The position numbers were made by a program, and so were the translations under genes. 64,000 nucleotides of DNA from Amyloporia xantha (lineage: Eukaryota > Basidiomycota > Agaricomycetes > Polyporales > Adustoporiaceae). Shown here one piece after another: positions 25,324 through 37,398 of the stretch (its first letter is position 1; each line of letters begins with the position of its first letter). The DNA is taken from positions 558,001-622,000 of the forward strand of contig JAYKKR010000018.1 in the NCBI GenBank assembly GCA_036971615.1, written 5' to 3'. Under the pieces are notes generated by a model. It saw only the letters and a program-made list of their open reading frames with translations, did not search any database and was not told the DNA's origin.

Positions 25324-26184
25324 ACCAATCGTTGGCAAAAGGTTCCTTTGATTTGATCCATTTCCACCACCCGTAAGCAAGTGCGTCCTCGGACGCTTGT
25401 CTTCGGTTTTCACTCCTGTCCTGCTTGTTCTCCCTGTGCTGTAATGAAGCCATCTGTCTTTGTGAATGCGCCTGAGGCCGAAATGAACTTAGCGAATGCT
25501 GCTACGATCTAAAGTTATGGATTTCGAGGATATCGTCGACAGGAAATGGAACATGTAACTGCGGGAATATTTCCGTCAGCATGTGTCGATGGGCATCGCA
25601 GCGTCTGCATCTCTGCGCTCGGTGAGGATCTGGGAACAAGTCATCACCATGGAACGGTCATAAGGCTCGGTGGATGAATCGTCGTCGATTCGTCGATGTC
25701 TTGTCCGGCATTACGCGACGGGTCCGAAAACGAGATCTTTAGGCTAGCCTGCAGAGGTGATGTGTTGTCTCAGCCTCTCTGTGGTCGTAGCGATGATTAG
25801 AGTTTGAGCCCCTCGTGGTCTCGTACCCAGCCGGCAGAGTTCGTACCCTCCCACCACACATGGTCCCATCTAAATTGGACTGCCCTAGACGGCTCACGTG
25901 GCGCGCTCTCTGCCGGCTGGTACGAGACCATTGTCAGTCTTTATTCCGTTTTCTATTCCGCGAGGGCCCTCGCCTTCGGGGCACTCCTCTTGTGTGTCTA
26001 TGTCAAGTATCCTTCGCCTGCGAAATCCTGTCTACTGATCGAGATCTTTTACGTCATTCCAGCAGTACTCGGGTAATATAATCTGCTGCGATCATGAAGA
26101 TGCGCTTCGCTTCATGTGGTTGCAAGACAACGCTGTGTTCTTTCAGTCCTCATACGGAAGTCCATAAATAAATCTCTGCATCGT

Positions 26185-26195
26185 CTGGCTTATAA
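26185..26195 (+). promoter_or_regulatory. TATA-type core promoter of S53 peptidase B
   Basis: CTGGCTTATAA lies about 53 bp before the ATG and is identical to the 11-mer before peptidase A. Confidence 0.5.
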
Positions 26196-26243
26196 TGCGA
26201 GACGTGCATGTGAACCATAATTTGTGGTTCAGCCCCGTCCAGG

Positions 26244-28663
26244 ATGCTGCTCACCGTTCGCACTTTCGTTTCATTGACGCTCATTGTTTCTGCGGCAGCC
26301 GCTCCCTCCACATTCTCTAGTCATGTCGTGCATGAATCCCGAAGCAATCTTCCGCGTGGGTGGGCTCCCGTCCGACGAGCCGAGCCCAGCATGATCCTTC
26401 CTTTGCGTGTCGGTCTCGCGCAATCCAATCTCGAAAACATCGAGGCGTACATCATGGATGTGTCGCACCCTGAATCGCCCAACTACGGCAAGCACTGGAC
26501 CGCCGCAAAGGTCGCAGAGACCTTCCGTCCCACAAACGAGTCTGTCGATACCGTCCACACGTGGCTCGTTGACAGTGGTATCGAGCCTGATCGTGTGAGC
26601 CTGAGCCAGAGCGCTGGTTGGGTGAAGGCAGACGTGACGGTTGAGGAGGCAGAGTGGCTGCTGGGCACGGAGTACTATGTGTACCAGTTTGGGGAGGAAG
26701 AGGGGAAGGAGTACGTCGCGTGCCACGAAAAGTACCATCTTCCCGAGCATGTTGCGAAGCATGTGGAGATTGTGACGCCTACGCTGCACTTTGACGTGAA
26801 GCCGAAAGCGGCTAAACCTCAGCTAGAGAAAGCCGAAAGGAGGAGCGGGCAGCCTGACTTTAGCCTGAGCTCCCCCAAAATTACTGGCGTTATTGAGGTA
26901 TGTAGGCAATTAGGTCGCCCTGCTTGTGAATATTGAGCTTAGCCTTATCTCAGAACCTATACAGCGAGCTTGCGGACTGCGATGACCAGATTGTTCCGGA
27001 CTGTCTTCGTGCACTGTATAACTTCCACTATACCCCTGTCGCGACTAAGAATAATTCCATTGCAATTGGTAGGGTATATATCATCTTGTCTTGCGAGTGC
27101 ACGGTCTCACAGGGCCCTCTCCAGCCGAGTATTCACCACAAGCATATGTGCCAAGCGATCTTGATATGTTCTTTGCCAATTTCTCCCCTAGCCAGATTGG
27201 TACCAGGCCTATCTTAGATAGTATAGATGGCGGTGAGTGTCTGTCACGTGTTTTGACAGAGCGGTCTCATCGAGCTTGACTCTGTAGGCACCGTTCAGAC
27301 CCAGCTTGTGGGCATGGCGTACAACGGCGAGTCGGACTTAGATTTACAGTACGCAATGGCACTGGTAGGTCCGACACAGCCCGTCACTCTTTATCAAGCT
27401 GCACAAAACGCTTCAGGTGCGCTAGCAACCGTTTTCGTGATTGTCGAAGCTGAGGTATCGGAAGCTCCTCGGGGTACTGCCTTTAACAACTTACTGGACG
27501 CCCTTGACGCCTCGTACTGCACATCTGAGGGCGGCAGCTCCGAAGGTTCGAATGTCGCTACCAAATTGTCCACGGTTGATTCATTAAAACACCTCCGATC
27601 CCTCTGTTCATGATTTAGGCCCGGAAGACTGTGGAACAATTACCCCCGCCTATGTTATGTCTACATCATATAACTTTTGGGAGCCTGATCTGACCCTGGC
27701 GTACGAAGAGAGACAATGTGCCGAGTATGGCAAGGTATGTCCGTAATTGATGCTTACTCGACACATCACTGACACTACCATATTCAGCTTGGCCTCATGG
27801 GTGTAACACTTCTGTTCGCTTCTGGGGACGAGGGTGTTGCAGGAAGTGAAGGTATCTGTCAGACGGCTGACGGAGAGGAAGAGTCCGGCGGCACGGTGTT
27901 CAATCCTGGCTACCCTTCAACATGTCCTTATGTCACCAGTGTCGGCGCCACACAAGTTAATCCTGGAGCGTCCGTACGTGCAATTGCCCCGCATGCTTCA
28001 CGTTATTCGGAACTTGATGCTTTGATAATTCCCTCAGGTGTATGAACCGGAAAGCGCTTGTGAGCAGACGATCTACTCCGGCGGCGGCTTCTCAAATAGA
28101 TTTGCCATACCCGAGTATCAGAAGGCTGCGGTTGAGCATTATCTGACCACTTACCCGCCGCCGTATTCATCTGCCGTGTATAATGCATCTGGCACTTCGC
28201 GTGCCTTTCCCGATATGTCTGCCAACGGGTACGTCGTCATTATCGAATACACTTATGATGAAAGATACTGAAACACCGCTCAGTGCAAATTATGTAGTAG
28301 CAATCGACGGCGAGTACCATCGCGTGTTTGGCACATCGTGTGCTTCTCCAGTCTCCGCCGCCATGTTCTCTGCTATCAACGATGCGCGCCTGGCCGTCGG
28401 TAAGGGTCCGATCGGGTTTATCAATCCTACTGTGCGTATACATTGTCTGTCGCTGCATGTACTCTCGCCTCATTCTGCATTTGTTGCTACGATTATAGAT
28501 CTACTCGCCTCTCTTCAGGGAGGCATTTAATGATATCACTAATGGAACGAACCCTGGATGCGGCACTGCTGGTTTTTCGGCTGAACCCGGTTGGGATCCG
28601 GTGACGGGAGTCGGCACACCCAACTTTGCAAAATTGCTTGACCTTTGGCTGGGACTACCCTGA
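26244..28663 (+). CDS. Secreted S53 (sedolisin family) serine-carboxyl peptidase B
   Basis: Ten exons parallel those of peptidase A: 26244-26897, 26954-27068, 27125-27232, 27288-27416, about 27465-27545, 27619-27734, 27788-27973, 28038-28228, 28284-28431 and 28499-28663. Eight of the ten exons have exactly the same length as in A. The product is about 627-630 residues. A signal peptide (VSLTLIVSAAAA), the propeptide, GESDLDLQY, SGDEG, FGTSCASP and GWDPVTGVGTPNF are all present, so the catalytic set is complete. Exon 5 lacks about 14 codons found in A. Intron 4 has lost its expected acceptor (GG in place of AG at about 27473). The next upstream AG at 27464 keeps the frame, and so would full retention. 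It probably arose by tandem duplication of A. Confidence 0.85.
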
Positions 28664-29363
28664 TCTAGTCGGGTGAGGTAAACCTTTGGGTGATCTGTGT
28701 TGGAGCAGCGATTCGTGCCAGTAAGTAGTCGGCTCATACTATCGGGATACCTGCAAGATACCAGTACATATTGCCGACCTGTGCGCCGCACGCAGCGCCG
28801 CCGGTTTACTGTGCATATTGTGTCCGTACGCTACAGTCCCGCTCTAATCATTTGAGCGGTGGAAGGAAGACCTGAAATTTCTGTCATCTGCGACTATGCC
28901 TGAGATAAATATAGAATACGTAGGTGGCATTGTGTTCGCCGTGTCGGGAATTGCATGCGTGATGGAGTTCTAGAGTCTACAGGGGTGCCATTGGTCGACT
29001 TACGCGGGCACGTGATTGACGCGTACGTTACGTGACTGTGGCCACTTGCAACGGCGATCGTGGCATCACCCTCAACACTCCATCCACGATTGATACCACA
29101 TAAACAGTGCGCGCATCAATTCTTAACACACACCTCTAACAAAGAGGACCAGAGCTACATATCAGTGTCGTGACTCAGCCGCTGCGGGTGGGTGATCAGA
29201 TCATTGTTCTACGTACTTCAAGCTGATGTTCAATGGTATGGCTGCCGCCTTCTGGCTCTGATAGGTCTAAGGAGTCTAAGGAGGTCATTAGCTACACAGG
29301 CTACGCTTATTCATATTGAACTACGCTTTGCGAGATGCCAATGAGATCCGGATACCAGTCATC
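28664..29363. other. Intergenic stretch before FunK1-C
   Basis: No gene seen. The first 100 bp are shared with the flank of the truncated S53 copy near 43150-43250. The right part holds the FunK1-type element at 29009-29024. Confidence 0.5.
29009..29024 (+). promoter_or_regulatory. Composite CACGTG-ACGCGT element upstream of FunK1-C
   Basis: CACGTGATTGACGCGT is identical to the element before copy A. It lies 355 bp before the ancestral ATG of copy C and on the same strand. Confidence 0.6.
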
Positions 29364-32042
29364 ATGGGTGCGCTACTTATACGCTTCTAATCCTGACGAA
29401 ATTTGAAACCCCTTCTTGACCTCAGTCTGAGTCTGAAGTGTCCTATCTTCCTGAACATGCTGAAGATGACTGCAAAGCTTTCATTTGAGAGTTTGGGTTC
29501 GGAGAATCTGCCCCTGAACTACCGGTCGAATTTTTCCTCCAAACTCTACTTCCTGATCTGCGTCGAGGACTTGATGTTGACGAGGTAATCGAGAAACTCA
29601 AAAGCAGACACCCACCTGAGATTTGTAATGGCCGCTGGAGTAAATTCGTCGACGATCCGCAATCTTGCAGACACCGTGAAGCTATTGCCTTCAAGCCGTT
29701 GGAAAGATTGGCTTGCGCCATCGCTGCCGAAAGCACTGTAAATGGTGCTCAACCGCTTCTTGTATTTAAAAGCAATCCCAATAGGACTCCCGTCTCAGAG
29801 ATGCAAGATCCGGCAAGCCGCCCAGACGGATACTTCGTGTTACCGGACAGCCCCGAAAGTAAAGGCAGCTGGGCTGACATTGCGCTTTGTGCAGGATATA
29901 AGAAGTTAAAAAATGATAAGAACAGAAATGACGTAAGCTTGTCCTTGTTGCAGCAAGTGAAACGGCTGCACTGTTTACATATCACACAGGATGTGAAGAA
30001 GGTAATGTGGGGTATACACCACTGCCTACGTGAAGATCCTCGACGGCGCTTTACCTTCGGAATGACGATAGAGAATACAGATATGAGAATTTGGTTCTGC
30101 AGCCGTGCGGAGCTACTCGTTAGTCAAGCATTCAATTTCATAACAGTAAGACTCTCAGTTGCGCGCAGCCTCATACCGTTCTGACGTGATTGTCAGGAGC
30201 ACCGTACACTTGTTCATTTTTTTCTGGCGATTATGTATGCTAAGCCACACGAAGTGGGATGGGATCCTACTATGAAAGTAGTCATGAATGACGAGGGCCA
30301 GGCACAGTGTGGCGTAGATGGCCTACCCCGATTCGACATACTCGTACAGTCAAAGGAAGGAACGGTGACTGAGTATCGCACGATGCGGCTACTTTCGGAT
30401 ATTGGCGCAGACTTTATTCGTGGAAGAGGGACTCGGGTCTGGGAGGCCAAGCGCTTAGAAGGCGGCGAGGAATGTGGAACCTCGGTCGCACTCAAGGGGT
30501 TCGTGGATCAGCGATGATCGCGAGAGAGAGGGCAATGTCCTTGATGACCTACACCAGGTTTCCACTGACGCGGAAGAGCGGGATATACTGGATTTGCTAC
30601 TCCTGACAGTAGTATGTCATGGAGATGTCTACATCGACACGAGCCTTGATCATACTCGTAAGCTGATGACGCAGGGAGCTACCCCTTCACGGAAACGCAG
30701 ATTCCAACTCCAAAGGAAATTGGTGCTGTTTACAAAAAGTAGCATAGCCGAGGCGTCCCAAATGAGCGCAGGTGGCCATCGCACTCCAGAAGAGCACATT
30801 CAGGCGACACTCGAAGACTCTCCCGGTCACCACTCGAATGTCCATTATAGGATTGTCTTCCAGGAGATCTGTAAGCCGATATACACGTTGACCTCGTTGT
30901 CAGCAATCTTCGACGTGCGCGTGCAGATGACGTTCGGTAAGAGGAGTACCACCTTGTTGCGAGTTCAGTCTTCATCTCGGCCTTCGTTCAGTATTGCAAG
31001 TTATGCATGAACATGGTTGGGTTCATCGGGACATCAGTATCGGTAACATCCTTGTGCACCACATAGGCGGTAGGTTGTGGGCGAAACTATCCGACTTGGA
31101 ATACACGAAGAAGATTGACGAACAGGGGATAGAAGTCCATGAAAGTCGCACAGTATGTGATTTGTTTGCGGTATCAATATGCTTCTGAAACCAATCTGTC
31201 ACTAGGGGACTTTAGACTTCATGTCAATGGGAGTGGGTTCAATGGCATACTCCTTTAGGCCTGACACGCCTGGTGAGTACCCTTATGTGGATCCATCATC
31301 CACTCTCGGAAGCCGGCTCAGAAAATATATGACACGGGGACCTGCTCGGCCCCAGGCGCCGCCCAAAATTCCCGAACCAGTCACGAACCCTGCCGCAGGT
31401 TTCCGGTACAATCCCCTTCATGACCTTGAATCTATTTGGTGGGTCGCTATGTATTTCGTGGTGAACAAGTCTGTTGTCGCTGTTGGTGATACTCCAGTAA
31501 GATGGGAAGATCAAGAACAGCGTAAATTTGCCCAGGCTTTGTTCTACACACAAGCCGGCAGGGCGAAGATCATGCAGGAAGCCGACTATTTTGAAAAACA
31601 TATCTGTTGTCTTCACGACTCAGTCAAACCGATCGCTTCTTACCTCCAACGACTACGGGAGCTGCTCGTCGATCGTTACCGAGAGATCGAAAGAGATCTA
31701 ATTGTCAATACTATGACAGCTGCGAGTGGTCTTCATATCTTGTTCAACGCCATTCTCGAAGACATTGTAGGAGAGCTGCGGGATAATGATATCACAATCG
31801 ACACTTTCCGAGACAAGACAGCCCAGGGTGAAGCGTCCGGTGCATTGAACGCATCGGAGCCGATGGGCCAGAATACAGGCAAGCGGAAGATGGAGGACGC
31901 AGAGGACGATCTCGCTGACGAGGCAGACGGAACGTCCTCCGAAAACTCTTCCATATCAGCACGGCCTGCGGCGAGAAAAAAGTCTAAGCAGTCACATCCT
32001 GTACCTGGCCCCAGTGCAGCCGGTCCAAGGGGGAGTATCTAG
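29364..32042 (+). pseudogene. FunK1-type kinase, copy C (nonsense and frameshift)
   Basis: Five exons can be traced: 29364-29932, 29990-30145, 30197-30936, 30992-31152 and 31206-32042. The ATCATGGG start context is shared with copy D, but the frame closes after eight codons. A TGA at 29486-29488 interrupts the segment before GESAPELPVEFF; CGA to TGA would explain it. Exon 3 is 740 nt, one nucleotide too long, and the frame slips at about 30500 within an AAGGGGTTCG run, just after ALKG. Downstream the kinase core is readable: VHRDISIGNIL, LSDLEYTK, GTLDFMSM and NPLHDLESIWWVAMYF, with a basic C-terminal tail. The gene has the same architecture as copy A and probably yields no full product. Confidence 0.8.
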
Positions 32043-32598
32043 TATTTGCTCACCTATTGTGACGCCCACGAGGTGAAGCCAATTTGGACACCGTGGATTG
32101 ACAAAGTTATAGCGACGAGCAACTCCGGAATTACATGAAGAGCGGAAGGTCCGTATATCTAAGCACCGTAAGACGTCGATCATATTTCGTTACGGTATAC
32201 CACAATGGCTGTACCATGTATTCATTGGATCTGCACTCCGAATCTTTGATTTTCCTGTTGCTTCGTTATGTTAACAATGGTTCCGGCTCAGTTTTTGTGT
32301 CCGAGAATTGATCTTCGGATTCAGCCGCATGTTGGAAAAAAGTAATTTGATTCTAGCAGCAGTCAAGAAAGCTCCCATTCGATTCGACAACATGACAAGA
32401 AAAAGAGAAATAAGGAGATATCCGAACCGTAGTAAGATGATCGTGGTGTTTATACAGCAGTTGATCCCGCTCGCAAAATGATTCATCTAAGTAGGACCAT
32501 TACACCCCTATCAATTGGGAATTGCACTTCCGTTCAGGAATGGGTTCTTCCCATTGACTATTTCAGCCTTTACAACATGCACTAGTAGAAGAGTTCAC
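32043..32598. other. Intergenic stretch
   Basis: It holds the convergent 3' flanks of FunK1-C and zinc-finger copy 3. No gene or repeat is seen; short AT-rich runs occur near 32320-32420. Confidence 0.5.
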
Positions 32599-33209
32599 TC
32601 ACTTTCGCTGACAGTGCTTCTTTGAGTGGCGCCTGAGCGAATCACCCCTCGAAAATATGCGATGACAACGGGGGCATTGTCGTCTGGTACTGCCCAAATG
32701 AACACAAGCGATGTGCTTGGCAAAACCGTGAACGAGTATTGTCTTACCACACAAATTCCCGTCTGTCGACCACTGGCATGCTCCTGTGGTCCCTTGGTGC
32801 AAGGCATTGTCTGAGTTGTCATAATGATACTCTCTCAGGTGTCGAGCAATACCAGCAGGACTGCAATCGACCAAGCCGTGGCCGCATGGTGAGCCCCAAT
32901 GGCAGTCCGTTAGGACAAAATTGTCCACTGCAGTTTGGTTCACAGGTGAGGTTGAAAATACCGGCTGGTGATTCGTGCCATTGAAAAGGATGTGATGAAT
33001 GCTGGACCTTTCTTCATTGATGCTAGTCGAAGGATACTGAAAGGATTCGGTATTCGGGGTAGGTAGATGTGTCGTTGCATTTTCAACCCTGCTATCGAAG
33101 CAAGGCGACCGCATCGAATCAACATATTATTCGAGAGTCATGTATACACTTACACAATGCCAGAGGCTACAGGTTCCTGGAAACGATGGGCATGGCAGTT
33201 AGACAACAT
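32599..33209 (-). CDS. Zinc-finger protein, copy 3 of the family
   Basis: Two minus-strand exons, 33209-33154 and 33088-32599, are joined across a 65-bp GTAAGT...AGCAG intron. The total is 546 nt, giving 181 residues, in phase. A Ser/Thr/Asn-rich N-terminus leads to CHWGSPC with RHLREYH, CQWSTDGNLC with KHIACVH, and CPRC with RHSKKHC. This is the same three-unit zinc-binding layout as the genes at 4509 and 7602. It is the most diverged of the three; for example, LYGGFGKH has become LVHGFAKH. It lies on the opposite strand and about 24 kb from its relatives. The ATG at 33209 is chosen because it gives a phase-compatible first exon. An alternative in-frame ATG at 33114 within the intron would give a 171-residue product. 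Confidence 0.72.
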
Positions 33210-35192
33210 GGGTTCAAATCCACTGAGTGGCACGACTCCCCTTGAACATCATAATCAGCAAGGTTCAGAATCAACTCATACCCGTACTTACTGGGAACCC
33301 GACGGAAATGAAAAGTGATCCTGGGACCAAGTACCAAAGTAGGCAACGGCTGTAGAGATAGCGGAGTCTTGGCCCATAAATTGCTGGTCTACGTACGGCC
33401 GAGCGACATTACAGTAATCACAGTTCGTCGACATGTTGCTAGAAGAACAGTGGGGGCTCAAAGGAGGGGACTAAGGATGACGGAAAAAGGGCCATTGGAG
33501 CGCTTTTAAGGGGTGAGTGGCGCCTGGAAGTAACAGTGATGTGATGTACAAGTAATGAAGCCTGGTGAGTGCACCATTTGAGTATGAAGCGCACAGGAGG
33601 AAGTAGCCGAGGTGGGCACTTGTCCATTCTATCAGTGTCTGAACGAGGCGAAGCGCCCCACATAGGGCCCACGGAAGTGATTCCCGTTCCCACAGCATCT
33701 GGGTCTGGCATCTTCAACAGAGAACTCCAGTGAGCGAATATGTTCTGTCCGATTAGAGTTCACTGTCGTGTGTGATTGTGATATCGCTTACAGGCTAGGC
33801 GTTTGGCGCCAAGTTGCACAGCGCATTGAGTCAACCAGCACCCTCGATGACGGAGAGATCCTTTGACAAGTAGCTAGTCTCAACAATGTGGTTGCACGGA
33901 AAAGGTATCAATGACTTACCCCGGTGATTGGGGCGAAGCAAGACTGTTGGAACCCCAAAAACCCACCACTGCCATGACACGCCGAAGGGCTCATGGGCCG
34001 AGACACCCTTGCATGACCTGAAAGGCGTAGTGGCGGGTGCAGTATTGTCAGAGTACGTAGCCTGGAAGCGCCTGCATGTACATCAGCAAAACGACAAAAT
34101 GTCTTTTCAGACTGAGACGTCTGAATCACGCCTGAAACATACTGTACGTCTGAATGCCGTCTTAATCACCTGACATTTTTGTTCGCTTGTTATTGAGCAA
34201 GCCGGTAAGACTCCCCAGACATTCTCAGTCCCGGATGGCGTGAACAGGAATACAAGCCGCGTAACATCGCACAGTCTATCGCCACGGTATCAGTTCACAG
34301 TGTGTATATTGAAGTTATACATGTCATTTTGTATGTAAGATCTGACAGCTCAAAACATGGACTCATGAGCATAATCACCTGGAGCTCATGATAGGACTGC
34401 ATGTTTCTGGGTGAGAGACATCATTGACCTGATCTGGAAGTAAGTCTGTCAGGTGAAAGTCTGCGATGAGAACAGCAGACGCAATTGGCAGTAATGAGCT
34501 CTACTAGAACAGTCGCACCATTGAATATAAATGAATAGTTGAAAGATATTCCTGCGAGGCCGTGAGGTGGTGGCACGGTATTTCTCAGCGAGTTGATGGC
34601 CTCCAGGCGTGGTGGGGAGTGTCTGCAACTCAAACACGCCCACGGTGGCCTCAGAAGACACCGAGTGCAGGGCGGTGAGATCGTCAGGCGGAGGGAGGAC
34701 GTGCTGACTCATGGGCGTTCAAGTGGATCTCGATCGGATACGGCTGCTCAGTGGGAGCTCAGACGGGGAATTTCTCGTGCCAGCTCAACAAGCGTGAAGT
34801 GCTCAGGCCATTGGCATGCCTGACGAGGCGCCGCGCGAACAGCTGTGGGCTGTCTAATTCTACCGGGAGAGGGGGGGAGGGCAAAACGGCCCTAAACGAT
34901 GTGACAGTCATGCTTTACAAGTCGTAGCACTGCCGCTGCCAGGGGCAAGGCGTGACCGGAGACTTTGGAGGCACCTGCGAAGAACTCGGGCCCACTGGGT
35001 GTGGTCTTGAGCATGGTGCGAGGGACAATGAGTGCAGCCAGGCATGCGAGCACGGCGGAGTATGGAGAGGATTCTCGAAGTATGACTTTGAATGCTGTAT
35101 GCTTTTGTCGTCGACTGGACTTCACAGGGCCCTCTGGACAGATAAATAGAGCAACTCTCATTTATAAAGCAAGTCGACACGAGCAGAGATGA
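33210..35192. other. Accessory-type DNA without a supported gene
   Basis: Only short, overlapping frames occur on both strands. The sequence from about 33480 rightwards has a composition unlike the gene regions and is probably old repeat DNA. The minus frame 34892-35161 ends next to the AT-rich element and has no recognisable domain. Confidence 0.4.
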
Positions 35193-35218
35193 CATCAGGA
35201 AAAACATATTTGGTACTA

Positions 35219-35300
35219 GGACACTCTAGGACTGTCCTAGAGTGTCCTAGAGCACTCAGAGCACTCAGAGTGCTCAGAGTGCTCAGAGTGTCCCAGGTAG
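35219..35300. repeat. Subterminal short-repeat cluster
   Basis: A near-perfect 29-bp palindrome (GGACACTCTAGGAC and its complement around one central mismatch, 35219-35247) is followed by five tandem units of the type GCACTCAGA/GTGCTCAGA. A degenerate inverted counterpart lies at 37095-37205. Confidence 0.75.
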
Positions 35301-36292
35301 CCCTCAGACAAACTCCTTCTAGGTCAAATCTCTGAGAGCATCTCAGAGTTCCTTCAGAGTATATCTGAATTACTCTGAAAGCACACTCAAAGATATATGT
35401 ATTGCTCTTAGATTGTCTCAGAATTACACAGAATCACTCAGATTATTTCATAATAAATGAGATATATTTATAAACCAAAACAAATGTATATTGTTCTAAT
35501 ACTACAGAAGGCAACTATCAATAGGGATAGTAAGCTGATGTCTGTCAAATAGTATGCAAGTACTCACTGTAATCATATCATATATACAGTCTATGAAACT
35601 GAAGGAGATTAGAATAACTATGAAGACTTCTGTCAGTTAATACATTATTTCTGCATCTGTAAAAACATACCATCAAAATTCATGACTCCTAGTACATATC
35701 TGGAATGAAGAGCAGAAGTCTAGATACTGTCCAATTTATGAGAAGATGACAGTATGTGTGATGTGGCATGAACTCACCTTAAATTCTCAGACAGTGCTGG
35801 AGGTCTAAATACAGTCTAGGATGACATGTCATTAGTATACCCAGCAAGACAATACACTCACTTTGATAACAATGGTAGAACAGATTAGAGACTAGTTTTA
35901 CAACTGTAGCAGTGGAGGTTATCTGACAGAGAGAACAGAATTTGCAGGTGATCTACAGACTCACATAAATCATGTCTCACAAGCCTCCAGATAAACCATT
36001 GTCCACCAAGTATAAGCCAAGCCTGTTGGAGACAGTGAACTCACCAGCATTCAAAAGGAACAACAGAAGTCACATAGAGACACCAGAGAACAGACAGAAG
36101 GGCCAGCTGTAGTCTCAATAAGAGTATATCAGAATGTAGAAAGTATAGGCACAAGTTAGAGATGTACACAGAGGAGAGGCAGGAGCTAACTTAGACGATG
36201 GTGATGGTACAAGGAGAGAACGCGCATGTTGCTTTGTGACGTGTCAAACATGGGCCAAATAAAAGCCAAACATTGGCCAAACATCCAAACAG

Positions 36293-36316
36293 TACAGGCT
36301 GTCGCGACAGCCTGTA
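36293..36316. repeat. Perfect 24-bp palindrome
   Basis: The half-site TACAGGCTGTCG is followed directly by its complement. It lies next to several GGCCAAA-like repeats (36255-36285) inside the AT-rich element. It is locally GC-rich compared with its surroundings and could be the fused ends or a footprint of a nested insertion. Confidence 0.7.
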
Positions 36317-37398
36317 TACCAATTAAGGTAATAATGACCTTCTTCACTCAGATTGGCATTTTCACTCTAATATCTGTCTGCCTTCTACTTTAATGTCTCA
36401 TTCTCAAGCATTTTTGCATAGCTATCATCACACTTACTATTAGTGGCCTACACTCTTCTTAGGTCATTTTTATTGCTGAATTAAAATATTCTCTTCAGAA
36501 ATATAGGAATAACTTACCCTGATTGAGAGCTGGAATAACTGATATACTAATTGGCTCAGAGTGTTGTACAATAGCAACCCAGGCTATCTCTGAACTTCTC
36601 TGAGAAAACTTGAATAATTTTATAATGTCACTAGCATCTCAAAGCAAAGTTCTAAATCAAGTTGGAGAATAAGTATTTGTCTATTCAATAATCTAATATT
36701 GACAACTCTATTTTAAAGCATACAAGAACACTGACACTCATCTACCTCTCTACCTCAATAAGGTCCAATCAAATCATGATGTGATAATTATTGAATTTTC
36801 CTCAATGTAGCCTATAAATCACAGTGCCAGTACAAGAGCATACTGTAGAATATCATAGAAAGAAGTGAACATAGATATCATAAATGGAACTAATAGAGTC
36901 ATTAATTGTTTTCTATCTAATCAATGTGACTCAATCAATACAGGAAGATAGAGCTAAGAAATATCAGCAATTTATCAAGTATTATAAACTTAAACTGATT
37001 TATATACATGTCAGACTGTCCAATCACAACTTGAATATAATCTTCCAAATTCTAAAGCACCTCAAAGACATAAAGGATAGCCTGTGATGCTCTGAAATTA
37101 TCTGAATATCTCAGAGCAACTCAGAGCAATCAAAGATGACCTGGGATGCTCTGGGACTACCTGAGACAACCTGACAAATCTCATATATCCCAGAGTGTCT
37201 CAGGGAAAAAGTGTTTTTCCTGATGGAGTGAGCTACAGGTGTTCGAGTTTCGCAGTCGGCGAGTCGCAGCCTTAGAAAAAAAAATAGCCACAAGCCAAAT
37301 TTGTACACATTTGGCCGCCGCGCCTTGCTCTGGACATTTTTCTTGCACACATTCCTCTTCGTTTCTTCCCATTGCCCTAACGCCTCCCGGCTCTGCCA

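Larger units (their letters stand above)
25085..26243. other. Spacer between the tandem S53 genes
   Basis: No gene seen. It contains one more CACGTG-ACGCGT element at 25308-25323 and the TATA region of peptidase B. Frames at 25804-26081 plus show no domain. Confidence 0.45.
35193..37225. mobile_element. AT-rich non-autonomous DNA transposon with terminal inverted repeats
   Basis: A perfect 14-bp inverted repeat bounds the segment: CATCAGGAAAAACA at 35193-35206 and its complement at 37212-37225. About 20 bp inside each end is a second inverted pair, ACACTCT(A/G)GGA. Both subterminal zones are packed with CTCAGAG/CTCTGAG-like units (35219-35400 and 37095-37205), as expected for transposase-binding arrays. 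The interior is strongly AT-rich and has no transposase or other protein I can recognise, so movement would need a transposase encoded elsewhere. Flanking target duplications are not obvious (gagatga on the left, gagtgag on the right), so the exact ends and superfamily are unsettled; the element may instead begin at CAGG (35196-37222). Confidence 0.65.

Noticed and set aside
26271..26789. 172-codon minus frame in S53-B
   Set aside because: Antisense of a well-supported exon; the same shadow occurs in S53-A.
33200..33225. tRNA B-box-like GGGTTCAAATCC
   Set aside because: Flanking bases do not pair as a T-stem, and the site overlaps the start of zinc-finger copy 3.
35218..35300. CRISPR-like array
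   Set aside because: The units are contiguous short repeats without spacers, in a fungal transposon end.
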